Positions 46,365 to 58,795 of a stretch of DNA of 64,000 nt are shown piece by piece. The stretch lies in NCBI GenBank assembly GCA_000467715.1, contig AJFK01000639.1:92900-156899 (forward strand), given 5' to 3'. This DNA comes from Hysterium pulicare CBS 123377 (lineage: Eukaryota; Ascomycota; Dothideomycetes; Hysteriales; Hysteriaceae). The position numbers and the translations under genes were made by a program. Within the stretch, counting starts at the first letter, position 1. Every line of letters begins with the position of its first letter. The notes beneath the pieces were generated by a model that had not been told where the DNA came from, ran no database searches, and was given only the letters and a program-made list of their open reading frames with translations.

Positions 46365-46877
46365 GTTTGAATCTTCTTCAGATGGCGAGGAAGAGTGAGG
46401 AGTGGTGGAGAGATTGTGCGAGAGGAGAATGCGAGCTAAGAGGTGAGGCCGGGAGTAGCAGCAAAACAGGAAAGAGCCTCGCACCCTCAAGTGTTCTCAT
46501 CTCAACAACGAGAATAAGAGGTATGGGAGAAAACGTGTATTTAACAAACAATCGTGAATTAGAAGTCAACGAGGAGTGATTTTTGCCGAGAGAGGAATCA
46601 TGCAAAATGTCTAATATTTACATTGTTAAGAAGAGAGTCCTACCATCGCTCAAACGCCGGGAATGCCATATCGTACACAAGTATATACAGCTCGATTTTC
46701 TACGTTTGTCTTATAGACAGTACGCCATCTTTTCAAACATCATCTGAATGGCCATGTTTGTGGGGGACTTCGATCAGAGCTGAATAGCTCAGCACCTGGG
46801 CATACGGTGACAATCTTCGCGTGGACGAGTATGCGAATTGTCCACGGTCACAGATTCTTCCATCAACTTGAGTGAAA
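46365..46877. other. Spacer between MSH5 start and HSP78 stop
   Basis: Both flanking genes read on the minus strand, so this 513-base spacer holds the HSP78 3' end and the MSH5 promoter. The MSH5 frame stays open upstream to 46490, so a longer N-terminus cannot be excluded. Confidence 0.5.
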
Positions 46878-49377
46878 TCAGGAGTTTGCTCGCAGGACCT
46901 CCAGTCCATTGCCACCGTCTTTGATCGATACCTTGGCCAAGTCGCCAGTCTTAACCTCGCCGCGGATGATTTTATCGGCAAGGCTATTGCCGACTTCTTT
47001 GGCAATGAGCCTATTCAGGGGACGAGCACCGAATTTGGGATCGTAACCTCGATCGCAGAGCCACTGCTTCACATCTTCCGGGACTTCTAACCGTATGCGG
47101 CGATCATCAAGCCTGCCCTGCAGCTCCCGTAGTCGAATATCCACGATATCTCGGAGAGCATCGCGAGATAGTCGTCTGAAAATAATGTATTCATCCAATC
47201 TATTGAGAAACTCGGGAGGATAGGCGTTGGAGACAACATCCATCACGGCCTTTCGAATATCCGGAGAGATCTCGCCACTTTCATTTACTTTATGTATCAG
47301 GTCATCCCCAACGATTATATCGGCACCGAGATTGGAGGTCAAGACGATAATAGTGTTCCGGAAGTCGATTTTATGTCCCTGGGAATCAGTCAAAAATCCC
47401 TCGTCGAGAACCTGGAGAAGTAAGGCACTTATGTCCCTGTGGGCTTTCTCAAATTCATCGAATAGCAACACCGCATACGGTTTGCGCCGTACAGCTTCCG
47501 TGAGCTGACCAGCATCATCGTAGCCAACATAGCCTGCAGGGCTGCCAATCAATCTGCTGATAGTGTGTTTCTCCTGGAACTCACTCATATCAAACCTGAT
47601 GACTGCACTCTCGGTGCTGAAGAGGAAATTTGCCATCTTCTTGCAAAGCTCGGTCTTCCCGACACCTGTAGGGCCCAGGAACATGAAACTAGCGAGAGGC
47701 CGGTTGTCTCCACTCAAACCAGCTCGTTGCATACGAACAGCATTTGCAACTGCTGTTAAGGCTTGGTCCTGTCCTCGAACATGCCTGTAAATTTGTTAGC
47801 ACGGCAAATTGCAGATGTAAATGCATTGGAAGGAACGTACTGTCTCAGAGAATCCTCCATATGAATTAATTTCTCGACCTCGCCTGCCATAAGTTTGGTC
47901 ACAGGGATGCCAGTTGTCCTACTAACAACACTGGCAATGTCATCAGCCGTCACAGAGTCATGGAGAAGTGAGCCAGCAGCTTTTCCAGCAGCATCTTCAC
48001 CTCCGTCCTTCAGAAGTCGCTGTTCCAATTCCGGTATCCTCGAGTATCGAAGTTCACCCGCTTTGCCAAAATTACCCTCGCGTTGAGCTTGTTCGAGCTC
48101 TACTCTAGCCTTCTCAAGGCTTTCCTGTACACTCTTGATCTCTTCAATTTCTTTTCTCTCTTTCTCCCACTTCTCCATTAACCCGCCAACCTCCTCTTGC
48201 TTAGCCTTTAGAGTTTGCTCTAATTTCTCACGCCGTTCTTTACTAGCGATGTCTGTTTCTTTGCGCAAAGACTCGAGTTCAATTTGGATTGTCATGATCT
48301 GGCGATCGAGCTCTTGAATTGCATCTGGCTTGCTCTCCTGTTGCAAGCGAAGTGCGCTTGCTGCTTCATCTACCAGATCTATTGCTTTGTCAGGTAGGAA
48401 ACGGTCGGTAATGTAGCGGTTACTATAGGTAGCAGCAGCGACAAGAGCTCCATCTGTGATGCGGACACCGTGGTGGACTTCATATCGTTCTTTGATGCCC
48501 CGTAGGATGCTAATAGTGTCGCCTACGCTCGGTTCTCCAACCTAGACAAATAGGATTAGTACTAACATGCTGCCTACGGTTTGAAAATACTCACCTGAAT
48601 AGGCTGAAACCTCCGCGCGAGGGCAACATCTTTTTCTATTAGCCTGTACTCCGCAAGTGTTGTAGCTCCACAGCACTGGAGCTCTCCTCGGGACAACGCA
48701 GGCTTGAGGAGATTGCTAGCATCGATACTGCCTTCAGCTTTGCCAAGACCCAACAAAGTATGTAATTCATCCACGAATAATATGACCCCTCCCTTCGCCG
48801 CTTCCACCTCTTTGAGAACGTTCTTGAGTCGCTCTTCAAAATCGCCGCGAAATTTTGCACCAGCGATCAGCTGTCCCAGATCTAAACTAATAACCCTCTT
48901 CTCCTTTATCGACTCCGGAACATCCCCTTGCACTATCCTTTGTGCCAGTCCTTCCAGGATCGCCGTCTTGCCCGTTCCCGCAGCTCCGATTAAAACAGGA
49001 TTATTCTTCGTTCTCCTAGACAAGATTTGAATAGTCCGATGTATCTCGGCATCTCTACCGATGACGGGATCAAGCTTTCCATCCTTCGCTCGCGCCGTCA
49101 AGTCTACGCCGTATTGTTCTAAAGCTGGTTTTTCAGGATCACCTCCAAGGTTCATTCGATGCGTTCCACCAGGAGGATGCGGTCGCCCATTGGCGTAGAA
49201 CCTGACCCCGGAGATAGATCGTAGGGCGGCACTACGGGATGCTCTAATCGCGAGCGGATTTGGGCTGGAATGGAGCAGAGGAGAAGGTCGAGGATGGTGT
49301 GGTAAAGCTAGCTCTCGTGATAGAGGAATGTGCCTTGCGGCGACTCGCGCTCTATTTGTTAACATTGCGATAGACAT
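46878..49377 (-). CDS. HSP78: Mitochondrial ClpB-type disaggregase Hsp78
   Basis: Exons 49377-48595, 48541-47841 and 47784-46878 give 796 aa. The first 60 residues are rich in Arg, Ser and Ala with almost no acid, a mitochondrial presequence. There is no ClpB N-domain, which separates Hsp78 from cytosolic Hsp104. AAA1 has Walker A GAAGTGKT at 131-138 and Walker B ILFVDE at 199-204. A charged coiled-coil middle domain (about 375-480) distinguishes it from ClpA/ClpX. AAA2 has GPTGVGKT at 532-539 and [11 protein letters not shown]. Hsp78 is a hexameric matrix ATPase that, with mitochondrial Hsp70, dissolves aggregates after heat stress. Two ATGs (49377 and 49365) are equally plausible starts. 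Its promoter faces that of eEF1B. Confidence 0.96.
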
Positions 49378-49720
49378 TAGTTGAGACGAGTTCTATGAGG
49401 AATTGACCAGAGAGGTCGCCATCTGAAAGGAGACATGATATTATTATCTGGTGGCGACCGAAGCCATCCTAACTTCGAGGACTGTTCCAGCAGTTTCTCG
49501 AATGTGAAAGGTTCGCCTGCTCCGTATCACTAAAAGATGAATCCGGGAAGCCAAGCCCATTTCGGCCGCCACCAAGTTCCGAAGTTCTATCGAGCAGTCG
49601 AGTCGAATTTCTCTCGAAACACATCTTCGAAAACCCACGCCCACCTCCACACTCCAAGTCTACCCCAACCTCACCACCTGAACCCACCCCAATTCCTTTT
49701 TTGCAACCATAATACTGAAT
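49378..49720. promoter_or_regulatory. Divergent promoter HSP78 / eEF1B
   Basis: This 343-base region separates two start codons on opposite strands. It contains TTCTCGAA at 49495-49502, a minimal inverted pair of heat-shock units (TTCnnGAA), with further GAA and TTC words nearby at imperfect spacing. A heat-shock input to HSP78 is therefore plausible but not shown. Confidence 0.4.
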
Positions 49721-50819
49721 ATGGGCTTCACCGACTTTCTTTCCGACACGGGTCTCACCTGTAGGTTCTCCTACCCCACTGCAGGTAACATAGACTTTTC
49801 AGAGTATGACTAACACATTTGTGCAGTGCTCAACAACTGGGTCAAGACACGCAGCTACATCGCCGGGTAAGCCAGTTATGATGTTACAATGCTCTCCGCC
49901 TCTTCTTTCCCGCCTACGACTCTATTAATGCAATGATGAAAAACTTTGGTCCGTGTTTATGAGGCGGCTTAAGACCCCGCTGAACGACTACAAACCCAAG
50001 CGCTTGTCGCACCTCTGATCCACCGCTCATATGTCTTCGACTGTTGAGATTCATTCATTGGTGCGACTACTACTGACGGATTTGCAGCTACACTCCCTCG
50101 CAAGCGGACGTAAAATGCTTCCAACAACTCAAGGCCCCGCCACCAGTTGAGAAGTATCCCTATGCCTACCGCTGGTTCACGCACATTTCTAGCTTTGAGC
50201 CTGAATTCTCCTCTCTTCCTGGCGACCCCACTAAGGAGTACACTGCATATGGCCCCGAGTCCGCTGAGCTCACCATCAACCCTGCCAAAGCACCTGCGGC
50301 AGCAGAGGAGGAGGATGATGAGGATGTCGATCTCTTCGGCAGTGATGACGAGGAGGAAGATGCCGAGGCTGTAAGGATAAGGGAAGAACGTTTGGCTGAA
50401 TACAAGAAGAAGAAGGAGGGCAAGACGAAGCCTGCCGCCAAGTCTATCGTCACTTTGGATGTCAAGCCTTGGGGTACGTATATACGCTGATAATTTTTTA
50501 CAATCATTCGCTAACACTGTCTTGTGTAGATGATGAGACGGATATGAAAGCGCTCGAGGAGAACGTGCGTGGTATTGAGAAGGATGGTTTGGTCTGGGGT
50601 GGTTCTAAGCTCGTTGCCGTTGGCTTCGGTATCAAGAAGCTTCAGATCAACTTGGTTATTGAGGACGAGAAGATCTCTCTGGATGATCTCCAGGCAGAAA
50701 TTGAAGGGGACGAGGACCATGTCCAGTCCACTGATATTGTAAGTCTTTGCTGCCCGACACCTTCTTTAGAATTTAATACTAACACAATGGAAAACAAGGC
50801 TGCTATGCAAAAACTGTAG
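49721..50819 (+). CDS. EFB1: Translation elongation factor 1-beta (eEF1B-alpha)
   Basis: Five exons (49721-49760, 49827-49866, 50088-50473, 50530-50738, 50799-50819) give 231 aa. This is the nucleotide-exchange factor that reloads eEF1A with GTP in the cytosol. The N-terminal part ([19 protein letters not shown]) is the GST-C-like domain. An acidic linker contains [11 protein letters not shown]. The C-terminal exchange domain ([38 protein letters not shown]) ends in DIAAMQKL, where the lysine near the end contacts the eEF1A active site. The many small exons near the start and the 21-base last exon are typical of this gene in ascomycetes. Confidence 0.97.
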
Positions 50820-52324
50820 ATCTTCTGTCTACTATCTTTCTACCTACAATTACCCCTTTTGATATGTATTTTGCACGAACGTAGCTCCTGCTCGTATGTT
50901 CATGACGGATCGGACGATAGGTTGGTTGGTGGGGCATAGGTCATGGATTTGACGTATCATGAGCATCGTGCGATGAAAATAGATAGCAGGTAAATGACTT
51001 GGGAAAACGAAATCAAAATACCACCAACCCACATACGAAATTGGCGACATTGACTTATCAAGTCTCGTGCTTTGTAAGAATGTGATAGTTGCCAGAAGTT
51101 TTCGGTAACACTCCATAAGAAAAAGTAGCACTATACCGTAACTATTACTCTCAATATACCTAGATAAGGCATATTTAAGTGTATTCTTATGTTCGCAGTT
51201 TAGGATGGGAAAAAGTAAAGGTGTCTTCCGTATTACGATGGTAGGCTGGAGACTCGTAATGATTCTAACACAGTCAGGTATGCGACGCGTGATTGGATCC
51301 CGATGCTTTGTTTCAAAGGGATATACATCCAGCAAGGTACAAGGGAAATGTTTGATTGTTCATGCTTTTGTAGCCTAGCTGATATGATCTGTTGAGCCCA
51401 GAGTTCGGACTTCGGCATCATGAGGCGGATCAATTGTGGCCCCAATATTGGCTGCTCTGTGCCGCAACTGAGCCTGTAGGATTCAACATAATAGGAGTAG
51501 GCTGCTACGCCGGTCAAAGCTTAGCTTGGATGTCATCGGCTGGAGTCTCTATATTTGAGAGAAGTAACTGACCCCGAGTAGTTCTTCTAAGTATCCATGA
51601 TGTAAAATTGTTGGAGGTTGCCCCCAGATTCTTACACGAGAGGAAGGTCGGAATTGCTGTGTCTTCTCCGACCGCCGACTGTAGGGCGAATGCAAGTCAG
51701 CAGGATGCAGCTGACGTAGCAGCATCCTGAGAGATTTGATAGGTCAATTGCACCAAGATGAGATGCTTTGAAGAAAGCTATAGATATAGTCTAGCCGTAT
51801 CTGGCGTAGACTCTAGGAGCTTGGGCATCTAACCTAGGATCTATAAATGCAGGTGATCGGCCTATGGTGTCGATCCTGTTCTTGTCTTGTTGTTGACTTT
51901 GTCGCTGGCAATCTTCTCTTGAAGCATCTTTCTTGTAAAGGTTGCGCATTGCATGTCACGTTGTGACCCACAAAAGAAGCTTTTGGTCGAGGGATCACCG
52001 ACGTCACCCAAACAAACCCGTCCTCGAAAAGCTCTAAACAACGATCCGGCTTGTCATTGGTTGTCAACCTTGAATCCACTACGTTAATTGTTGATCTCTT
52101 TGAAAAGTTCATTTCTTGAATACACAATCATTACCTGAAATCACCTATACGCGATTTAGTACTTGTTGTACGGCTCCAAACACGCACAGGGCCTTTTGCC
52201 GACTCAAAGCGCTTCTGGTGATTGAAGGAGCACTGGAAATTTGAGCCGACTAGGCGTGTTCGGTCAAACACCTTGGACATCATTTTTCTCCTAGACGCAA
52301 GGACTCTATTGATTATATAAAATC
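50820..52324. other. Intergenic region, 1.5 kb
   Basis: It lies between eEF1B and the MFS gene. No gene is supported, and small frames on the minus strand (50850-51517) lack recognisable features. The right end is the MFS promoter. Confidence 0.5.
52314..52322 (+). promoter_or_regulatory. TATA box abutting the first MFS ATG
   Basis: TATATAAAA ends two bases before ATG 52325. If functional, transcripts would begin inside the presently assigned coding region, pointing to a downstream start such as Met 59. Confidence 0.35.
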
Positions 52325-54294
52325 ATGGATATTGTCGACAAAGACCTAGAGAAGGCTGAGCAATCAGCAAGCCCCGAAAGATTTCCTGCAACGACCTCCG
52401 ACCAGAGAGAAGCACTATCACGAACCGTAACCGGCATCACAAGTTCAAGCTCTTCAAGCTCGTCCTCCGCTGAATCAGAGCGAGGCCGACCAGGACATAT
52501 GTCCAGGCTACCTACACAAAGGGACGATGCTGCGGGTTTGGAAAGGCATGCAACTGCTTTGGATCGGATACAGACACAAAGGAGCCAGCATAGTGCTACA
52601 GTTGGTGCTGGTCTGAAGTCAAGGCAGTCTAGGAAACCTCTCCCGGAGTTTGGGGCAGGGAAGCCCTATCCACCTCCATTGCCTGAGAGGGAGGAATATG
52701 TCGTGGAGTTTGATGGTCCCGATGACCCACTTCACGCGCAGAATTGGACGTTGAGCAGGAAATTGATCACTGCTGCGACACTTGGATTCAACACAATAGT
52801 ACGTTTGGTCACCACACATCCAGAAACGAGACGTAGCTAATCATTTGCAGGCCGTAGCCATGGGTAGTTCCATCTTCAGTGCTGCCACTCGTACGGTTGC
52901 GGCAATATACGGAGTATCCACCGAAGTAGGCACACTTGGAGTATCTTTATATGTGTTAGGCTTTGCTACGGGACCTCTCCTATGGGCGCCTCTATCAGAA
53001 TTGAAAGGGCGTCGTTTACCTCTCCTAATAGCTGCATTTGGATTTGGAGTCTTCTCAATTGCTGTAGCTACAGCGAAAGATCTCCAGACTATTATCATAT
53101 GCCGATTCTGGAGCGGCTTCTTTGGTGCATGCCCCCTGACTGTAAGTGCCAACCTAAAAGCACCTAACACATTCCATGTCATGAAACTGATGTGTTATAT
53201 AGTGCGTAGCTGCTGTGTTCTCAGACATGTTCAACAACCGCACACGAGGCATGGCTATCACAATTTATTCCGTATGCGTGTTCACCTCTCCTCTGTTGGC
53301 ACCTTTCATTGGCGGCTTCATTACAATCTCCTATCTTGGATGGCGCTGGACCGAATATCTAGTGGGAATTATGGCTTTTGCTTCCTTCGGCTTAAATCTC
53401 TTTTTTATCGAAGAATCATATCCCCCGGTCATTCTAGTCAGCAAAGCAGCAGAGCTTAGACGCAGAACCAAGAATTGGGGTATCCATGCCAAACAAGAGG
53501 AAATCGAAGTCGACTTTCGAGAATTGCTTGAGAAGAACTTTTCTCGACCCTTGAGGATGCTGATCTCAGAACCGATCGTGCTCTTGCTGTCCATATATAT
53601 GGCATTCCTATACGGGTTACTTTATCTGTTCTTAACAGCTTATGCCCTCGTCTTTCAAAAGATTCATGGCATGAATCCTGGTGTCGGTGGTCTGCCATAC
53701 TTTGGCATGATTATTGGACAGCTGCTCGGAGGCCTCTTCATCTTCCTGCGTCAGCCTGGATACCAGAAGAAACTAGCCGCGAACAATGATAGACCAATCC
53801 CTGAGTGGCGTTTGCCAGAAGTTATAGTCGGAGGAGTATCATTCACGATTGGTATCTTTTGGTTTGGTTGGACAGGATATAAACCAGAGATCCATTGGAT
53901 CGTTCCAACGCTCAGTGGCCTTATGACTGGCTTCGGTCTATTGAGCATCTTCCTCCAGGCCTTGAATTACCTCGTAGATGCGTACTTGATGGTGAGTCGT
54001 CGAACTTTAGCTCCTCTCCTCTTTTCTTCTGATCATCGTTCTAATGTTTTCGGATAGTTCGCTGCCTCCGCTATCGCCGCAAACACTTTCCTTCGTTCTC
54101 TGTGTGGCTGCATCTTCCCACTTTTCGCCACTTACATGTTCAATGGTATGGGTATCCAGTGGGCTTCTACGCTCTTAGGCTTCGTAGCTGCTGCCCTTGT
54201 GCCCGTTCCTGTGTGGTTCTATTTCCGAGGTGCGAAAATCAGGGAGAGGAGTAAATTTGCACCGACTCCTAAGCCCATTGGAGCGGAGCAGTGA
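52325..54294 (+). CDS. MFS multidrug exporter (DHA1 type)
   Basis: Exons 52325-52798, 52851-53141, 53203-53991 and 54058-54294 give 596 aa. The first 145 residues are cytosolic, Ser/Arg-rich and include a run of nine serines. [18 protein letters not shown] begins the first of about 12 membrane helices. LSELKGRR between helices 2 and 3 is the MFS motif A of drug:H+ antiporters, and [16 protein letters not shown] fits the motif C helix of exporters. A central loop ([20 protein letters not shown]) separates the halves. This layout matches fungal polyamine/drug exporters of the Tpo1/Flu1 group, which expel fungicides and metabolites at the plasma membrane. The substrate cannot be told from sequence. 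The true start may be Met 59, given the TATA box beside ATG 52325. Confidence 0.9.
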
Positions 54295-54905
54295 GACAAT
54301 CTCTTGGACATTCATAGGGGCCTCGGGAAATCGAAAATTTGGTTGGGTTGGAGGGATGAAAAGTTTGTGAGAAGGAGCGCATTGAACCCTTTCCTTGTAG
54401 TTGAAGTCTCTTGCATTTTTGGTCTCTATCTCTTGTAAAATGATACCAGTCTTTTTCCCTCGCGTTGATAATTCGAGTAGTACATTTAGCCAACCAAGCA
54501 GCTTTGGGGGAGCTACTAATTAGAGATTGAATTTGTTCAAATGAACAACTTTGGATCCCTCAAGGCAGAATTCGGCATGAAACTTGAAAGGATATCTTGG
54601 TGCTCTACTAATTGAGCTTGAAGGCTTGTAACATCAGCGGCATTCGAATGCTTATTTGGGTGATATGTCGAGTCTGGGCTTACTTTAACAAAAGGCTCAC
54701 TCAGTGTCTCTCGTTGTATCCTCCAATAAAAACTCGAAAGTATCTACTTTCAATTGAGTAGATTAAGAGGTTCCATATTTACCATGCCACAGACACGGTC
54801 ACGTGCAGTCCGGGACGCGATTTCTATTTCGCCGACCATGAATCTTTCCGATGACCGTGAGACCCTGCAGCAGAATCACTGCCAGTTCACCTTCAACCAC
54901 TCGAA
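54295..54905. other. Intergenic region, 611 bases
   Basis: It lies between the MFS stop and the stomatin-like start. No gene is seen. It should contain the stomatin-like promoter. Confidence 0.5.
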
Positions 54906-56294
54906 ATGGCCTCGAGCACACGGTTGGCGGAATCCGCCATAGCTGGCGTATTAAAGAGTTCTCGTCACCAAATAGTAGCAACAAGAACACCCGCCTTCGC
55001 CGCCCTCACAGCTCTCAACACCTCCCAGCATCCTTCGCTCCAATCCACGAGGTCCTTCTCCCAGTCCACTCAACTCGCTGCCCCAAACCCTGCAGCCAGT
55101 CTTTTCTCGGGTGGTTCCTTTGGTGGTGGCGGAGGCGCACCGACGTCTTATTTCCAACGACCTTCTCTGCCAGCCAACACGGTCATTCGATTCGTGCCGC
55201 AACAGACAGCATGGATAGTAGAACGAATGGGAAAGTTCAATCGGATACTGGAACCTGGTTTAGCGATCTTGATACCGTTTATTGATCGGATAGCATATGT
55301 GAGGAGCTTGAAGGAAAACGCGATTGAGATTCCGAGTCAGAGCGCTATTACGGCTGATAATGTGACTTTGGAGCTTGATGGCGTGCTTTACACTCGGGTA
55401 TTTGATGCTTATAAGGCTAGGTACGACATCTCTGAACCTCTTGGCTCATTCTGTCTGGAGAAATAGAAGCCCGAAATTGACTTGGTGTACAGCTATGGAG
55501 TCGAAGACGCCGAATACGCCATCTCCCAACTGGCCCAAACGACCATGCGTTCCGAAATCGGTCAACTATCCCTCGATCACGTCCTCAAAGAGCGTGCGAA
55601 CCTCAATGCCAATATCACAGCCGCCATCAATGAAGCAGCCCAGGACTGGGGCGTCACCTGCTTACGTTACGAAATCCGAGATATCCACGCACCGGCCCCC
55701 GTAGTCGAAGCTATGCACAGGCAAGTCACCGCCGAACGAAGCAAGCGTGCTGAGATCCTGGAATCAGAAGGTCAAAGACAAAGCGCGATCAATATTGCGG
55801 AGGGTAAGAAGCAGAGTGTTATTCTAGCTTCAGAGGCTTTGAAGTCGGAACAGATTAATATGGCAAGTGGTGAGGCCGAGGCGATTCTTATGAAGGCGCA
55901 GGCTACCGCAGCTGGAATCGACGCTGTTGCACGGTCAATTGCCCAGGGACAGGAATCTGCTCAGAACGCTGTCAGCTTGAGCGTTGCCGAGAAATATGTT
56001 GATGCGTTTGGCAAATTGGCCAAGGAGGGAACTTCTGTCATTGTTCCTGGAAATGTAGGGGATATTGGTGGCATGATTGCCAGCGCAATGGCTGTGTATG
56101 GAAAGGTGAACCAGTCACAAGCTCATGCTGCGGCCTCCAAGATGATCGGATCCGGCAATAGCAGTGGCGCATCGACGCCAGGTTCTCGGAGAATTGCCGA
56201 GTTGGAGAGTCGAGCTGCTCAAGTGGAGACCATGACGGATGACATGTCGAAAACCGTTCAGGAGACCTTCGATCGGACGATAGGTGGACGCTAA
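54906..56294 (+). CDS. Mitochondrial stomatin-like protein 2 (SPFH family)
   Basis: Exons 54906-55420 and 55493-56294 join at DAYKA/SYGVEDAEY to give 438 aa. The first 65 residues are rich in Ser, Arg, Gln and Ala and free of acidic clusters, a mitochondrial presequence. The SPFH/band-7 domain begins near VIRFVPQQTAWIVERMGKF and runs to about residue 270 (RYEIRDIHAPAPVVEAMHRQ). A helical, oligomerising region follows (AERSKRAEILESEGQRQS, then IAEGKKQSVILASEA). The family scaffolds the mitochondrial inner membrane with cardiolipin and prohibitins, and guards respiratory supercomplexes and proteases. Lack of the stomatin hydrophobic hairpin and the mitochondrial leader fit SLP2 and not plasma-membrane stomatin. 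A Gly run (GGSFGGGGGAP) links leader to domain. Confidence 0.93.
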
Positions 56295-57580
56295 TTAGCG
56301 GGATTGAACTGGGAAAAGTAACTTTCTTTGTATAGATTACTATGTATGAATAGTAGCGACAAGTCCCGCTGTTTGAGTAAACTTGCTTTAGAGCGCGGCT
56401 TGGGGATGATCAGCGGCGTTATTTGTATAACTCTTAAAACTCACTTCCCTTTATTCTTGATCAGTCAAGCTAGAATAAATATCTATTCGCACCTCTTAAT
56501 TATCTATTCTTTAGCCTTGGGTCTATATCATAACAATTTACTAAATATAGTATATAGATTCCGCGCAGATTGTCTTTATTCACTTTATACATTTCTCCAA
56601 TGGGTACGACGATTATTCGGCCTCTGTATTGCTTGCCCAACTCCTCTTGCTGCACAGTGTTTAGATTAAGAAAACAGTTTTCTAAGTTTCTAGACTTAAA
56701 ATACTTTTAAGTAATATTATTCTTTTATAATAGTAATTAGAGTTTTAGAAATTAGCTTTGGCTGTTTAGTCCCCAGGTTTAAAGCTGCCTATCACGCATA
56801 GTACCCATGCCCAAGGTAAGTTGAATACAGCTATATTGACGGTGGCTTTCCTGGAAAATTGTAACATAGCTTTATACACTGCTTGATCTAAGTAGTAATT
56901 CTCTGCCTGGACCTTCTCCCACCCTTTCACCTCTTTCCTCTCGTCTGGTTCACTATATTCCTACCCCGATACAAATCGCCCCAACCGTACTTGAATGAAG
57001 TACCGAACATACGATAGCTAGAATTTTGTAAGCTGTTTTACATGCCTATTACGTTTGGGAGCTATAGGCGGGCACAATCCATCAGCGGCAGCGGGGAGAT
57101 TGCTTGGAAGCAAGATGTAGTGACACCAGTAAGTATTTTGAGCAAAAGGATAAGTATGACACAGAGACTATTCATATCCGTCTTCGATGAGGGATTCCTT
57201 GGGCTGCTGATGGAGGGATGATGGTGAAGATTTCACACGAAACGAAACGCAATGCTGAGCCACCCCCAACAAAGCTCGAAACATCACGACACCTGTATCA
57301 GAACGATACCATCAGAACAGTTTTACATTTGCGAAGGACCAAAAAGACAATTGGCCTTCAATTAAGGGTATATGTGTTTCTTAGTACTCTGCAGTAAGAG
57401 TACATAGCCTCCCACGCTCCACCCACCCTACCATGCCGACATCATTCAACCCAAACTAGCACATGCTTCTATACCTACCCAAACCCCCAGCACTCGTCCC
57501 TCGCTTCAAGAAAAAACCCATTCTATTCCCCGTAAATTTTCTCGCAACAAAGCCCAACTCCATTCTCCCCAGAAGGCAGA
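56295..57580. other. Intergenic region with AT-rich block
   Basis: Bases about 56440-56780 are markedly AT-rich with many TA and AT words, which could be a decayed repeat. No coding frame or repeat ends are recognisable. The right part is the promoter of the acidic orphan. Confidence 0.45.
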
Positions 57581-58795
57581 ATGTTCTCCCCAACCCCCTA
57601 CGACCCGCTCCACCACTTCATGAACCCCAGCCAAACATCCTACCTCCTCTTCGACGAGCTCTTAGAGCCGCATCCGTGCGAACTGCCGGATCCAGATGAC
57701 TTCGAACTCGAATTTGAACTTGGTGATTTGGATGATGTGGGGTTGTTGAGTGGGGTTGTGGAGGCTTTGAATGAGGATGTAGATGTGATGGAGATGGTGA
57801 AGGGATTTGGTGGTGGTGGTTTTGGAGGAAAAGAAGAAGGTGAAGAGGAGGGGGATATGGATGTGGATGTGAATATGGAGATGATGATGGAAAGGGAAGA
57901 GGGTGGGGAGTGGGCAAGTGAGGAAGAAGAGAAAGGGATGCATAGTCCTGGATCTTTCTCCGATGACGATGAGTTTATCTCCGAGAAAGGATATGAGGAG
58001 AGCGAGAGCGATGATGACAGTGGATCAGATCAGGAAATGAACAACCCCGATAGCGAAGAGGACGGTAAGGATGATGAACTTTACCACGATGGTACCGACG
58101 GTACCGACAACACAAGCTCAGACAGCCTATCCATCTACTCCCTCGACACAACACAACCTCTAGAATACCTAACCACGTCCCCTTCCTTCCCCGCTTCCGC
58201 ACCAAAAGGCCACCCGCACATCATCCATACTGATACCTTCTCCGAAGACACCGACGACTCTGATCTCACGCTCGCGGACGGAATCGCCACTTTCCTCTAC
58301 CAATGGAATTGGACCGAACTAGATCGGTTTTTTGGGAGGAGGAGGGATGGCGAGTTCAAGGAGAAGGCGTTTTGGGTGGATGTGCGATCGAAGGAAAGAT
58401 CGAGGTGGGGGTGGGATAAGGGTGTCGTGATTGGGCGGCAGGGAGATGAAGTTATGGTATTTTTTCCCTTTCTGTTTTCTCCTTCTCATCTTTTCATCTA
58501 ACCACACACACCCTTTCCTCCTTTACTACTCCTCGATCCTAACTAATCCCCATGATTATAGGCTGGCCTCCGCAGTCACAAAGGCGACTTCGAAAACTTC
58601 GTCACTTTCTGCATCGCCCAAAACGGGAAGTGGGAGCCCGTGTCCTCGACCGGGACGTATAGCTTCGGGAATAGGCTTAAAAATGTTGAGAAAGAGGGTG
58701 CATATATTGCGAGTGCTATTTTGATGTATAGACGGTGGGATCGGAGGAAGAATGAAATTTGTTGTTCAGGTGCGGGGAGGAGTCACTGGAAGTAG
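57581..58795 (+). CDS. Acidic orphan protein with small C-terminal domain
   Basis: Exons 57581-58456 and 58562-58795, joined by a 105-base intron, give 369 aa. The N-terminal two thirds are very acidic and low in complexity (long Glu/Asp/Met/Gly runs, 57780-58080). From about residue 225 the sequence becomes globular: LADGIATFLYQWNWTELDRF, then KAFWVDVRSKERSRWGWDKG, GDFENFVTFCIAQNGKWEPV, and a final amphipathic segment (ASAILMYRRWDRRKNE). I do not recognise a family. The Trp-rich domain may bind a partner or ligand. Both exons support each other in phase and composition, so the gene is likely real. Confidence 0.7.

Noticed and set aside
49495-49502. Full heat-shock element
   Set aside because: Only one inverted pair of units is properly spaced; a full three-unit element is not present, so it is mentioned only as heat-shock-like.
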